This document shows positions 32,394 through 32,410 of a DNA stretch of 32,410 nucleotides, one piece after another. Positions within the stretch are counted from its first letter, which is position 1. Each line of letters begins with the position of its first letter. The notes under the pieces are model-generated. The model was not told where the DNA came from. It saw nothing but the letters and a program-made list of their open reading frames with translations, and did not search any database. A program made the position numbers and the translations under genes. Source of the DNA: Candidatus Gastranaerophilales bacterium (GTDB lineage: Bacteria; Cyanobacteriota; Vampirovibrionia; Gastranaerophilales; Gastranaerophilaceae); the NCBI GenBank assembly GCA_944326515.1, contig CALVEI010000019.1:1-32410 (forward strand). Direction: 5' to 3'.

Positions 32394-32410
32394 ATTTATT
32401 TGTTATCATA

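Noticed and set aside
1-32410. CRISPR arrays, insertion sequences, integrases, phage genes
   Set aside because: No regularly spaced repeats, transposase-like proteins or terminal inverted repeats were seen in the window.

Overview
The window is about 32 kb of AT-rich bacterial chromosome, densely packed with genes and using TGA as a stop. Signal peptides, an autotransporter beta-barrel, TonB-like C-terminal domains and an MsbA-type exporter point to a diderm (Gram-negative-type) cell. A butyrate/acetoacetate-type CoA-transferase suggests a fermentative anaerobe. The overall flavour resembles gut Gastranaerophilales (Melainabacteria), but that placement is inference, because no rRNA or ribosomal protein gene is present.

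Region 1 (1-13967, all minus strand) is a surface-glycan locus. From upstream to downstream it carries UDP-galactopyranose mutase (glf), galE, two family-2 glycosyltransferases and an MsbA-like ABC exporter, ending at a strong terminator. It continues with two GT4 enzymes, a hexapeptide acyltransferase, another GT2, a TylF-type methyltransferase and a fusion of a capsule-type glycosyltransferase-like domain with a radical SAM/SPASM domain. The start of a UDP-glucose dehydrogenase runs off the left edge. The genes imply UDP-Galf and UDP-GlcA supply, chain assembly, acylation, methylation and flipping.

Region 2 (14059-20249, plus strand) holds a DtxR/MntR-family regulator with an apparently leaderless transcript and an unrecognised membrane protein. 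These are followed by the two CoA-transferase subunits with a coupled SGNH hydrolase, and then a large autotransporter whose passenger has eight chlamydial-Pmp-like GGAI/FxxN repeats.

Region 3 (20298-27372) is an envelope cluster. It has a SprA-related HExxH protein, a small one-TM protein, a glycine-zipper exported protein, an anchored VWA protein, an eight-TM protein and two TonB-like proteins, one with a zinc ribbon. It meets a convergent minus-strand set (secreted VWA protein, YjbQ-family protein, LysR regulator) with a 4-nt overlap.

Region 4 (28291-32393) starts at a perfect 29-bp palindrome between lysR and a divergent operon. That operon encodes a LacA-like acetyltransferase, a cytoplasmic and an exported Cys-nucleophile alpha/beta hydrolase, an exported ABM-domain protein and an exported CMD-cupin fusion. 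It ends at a bidirectional terminator facing a tRNA-Val(GAC) with two uncompensated stem mismatches. The LysR-linked exported-enzyme cluster and the VWA/TonB-like cluster are the best candidates for undescribed systems.
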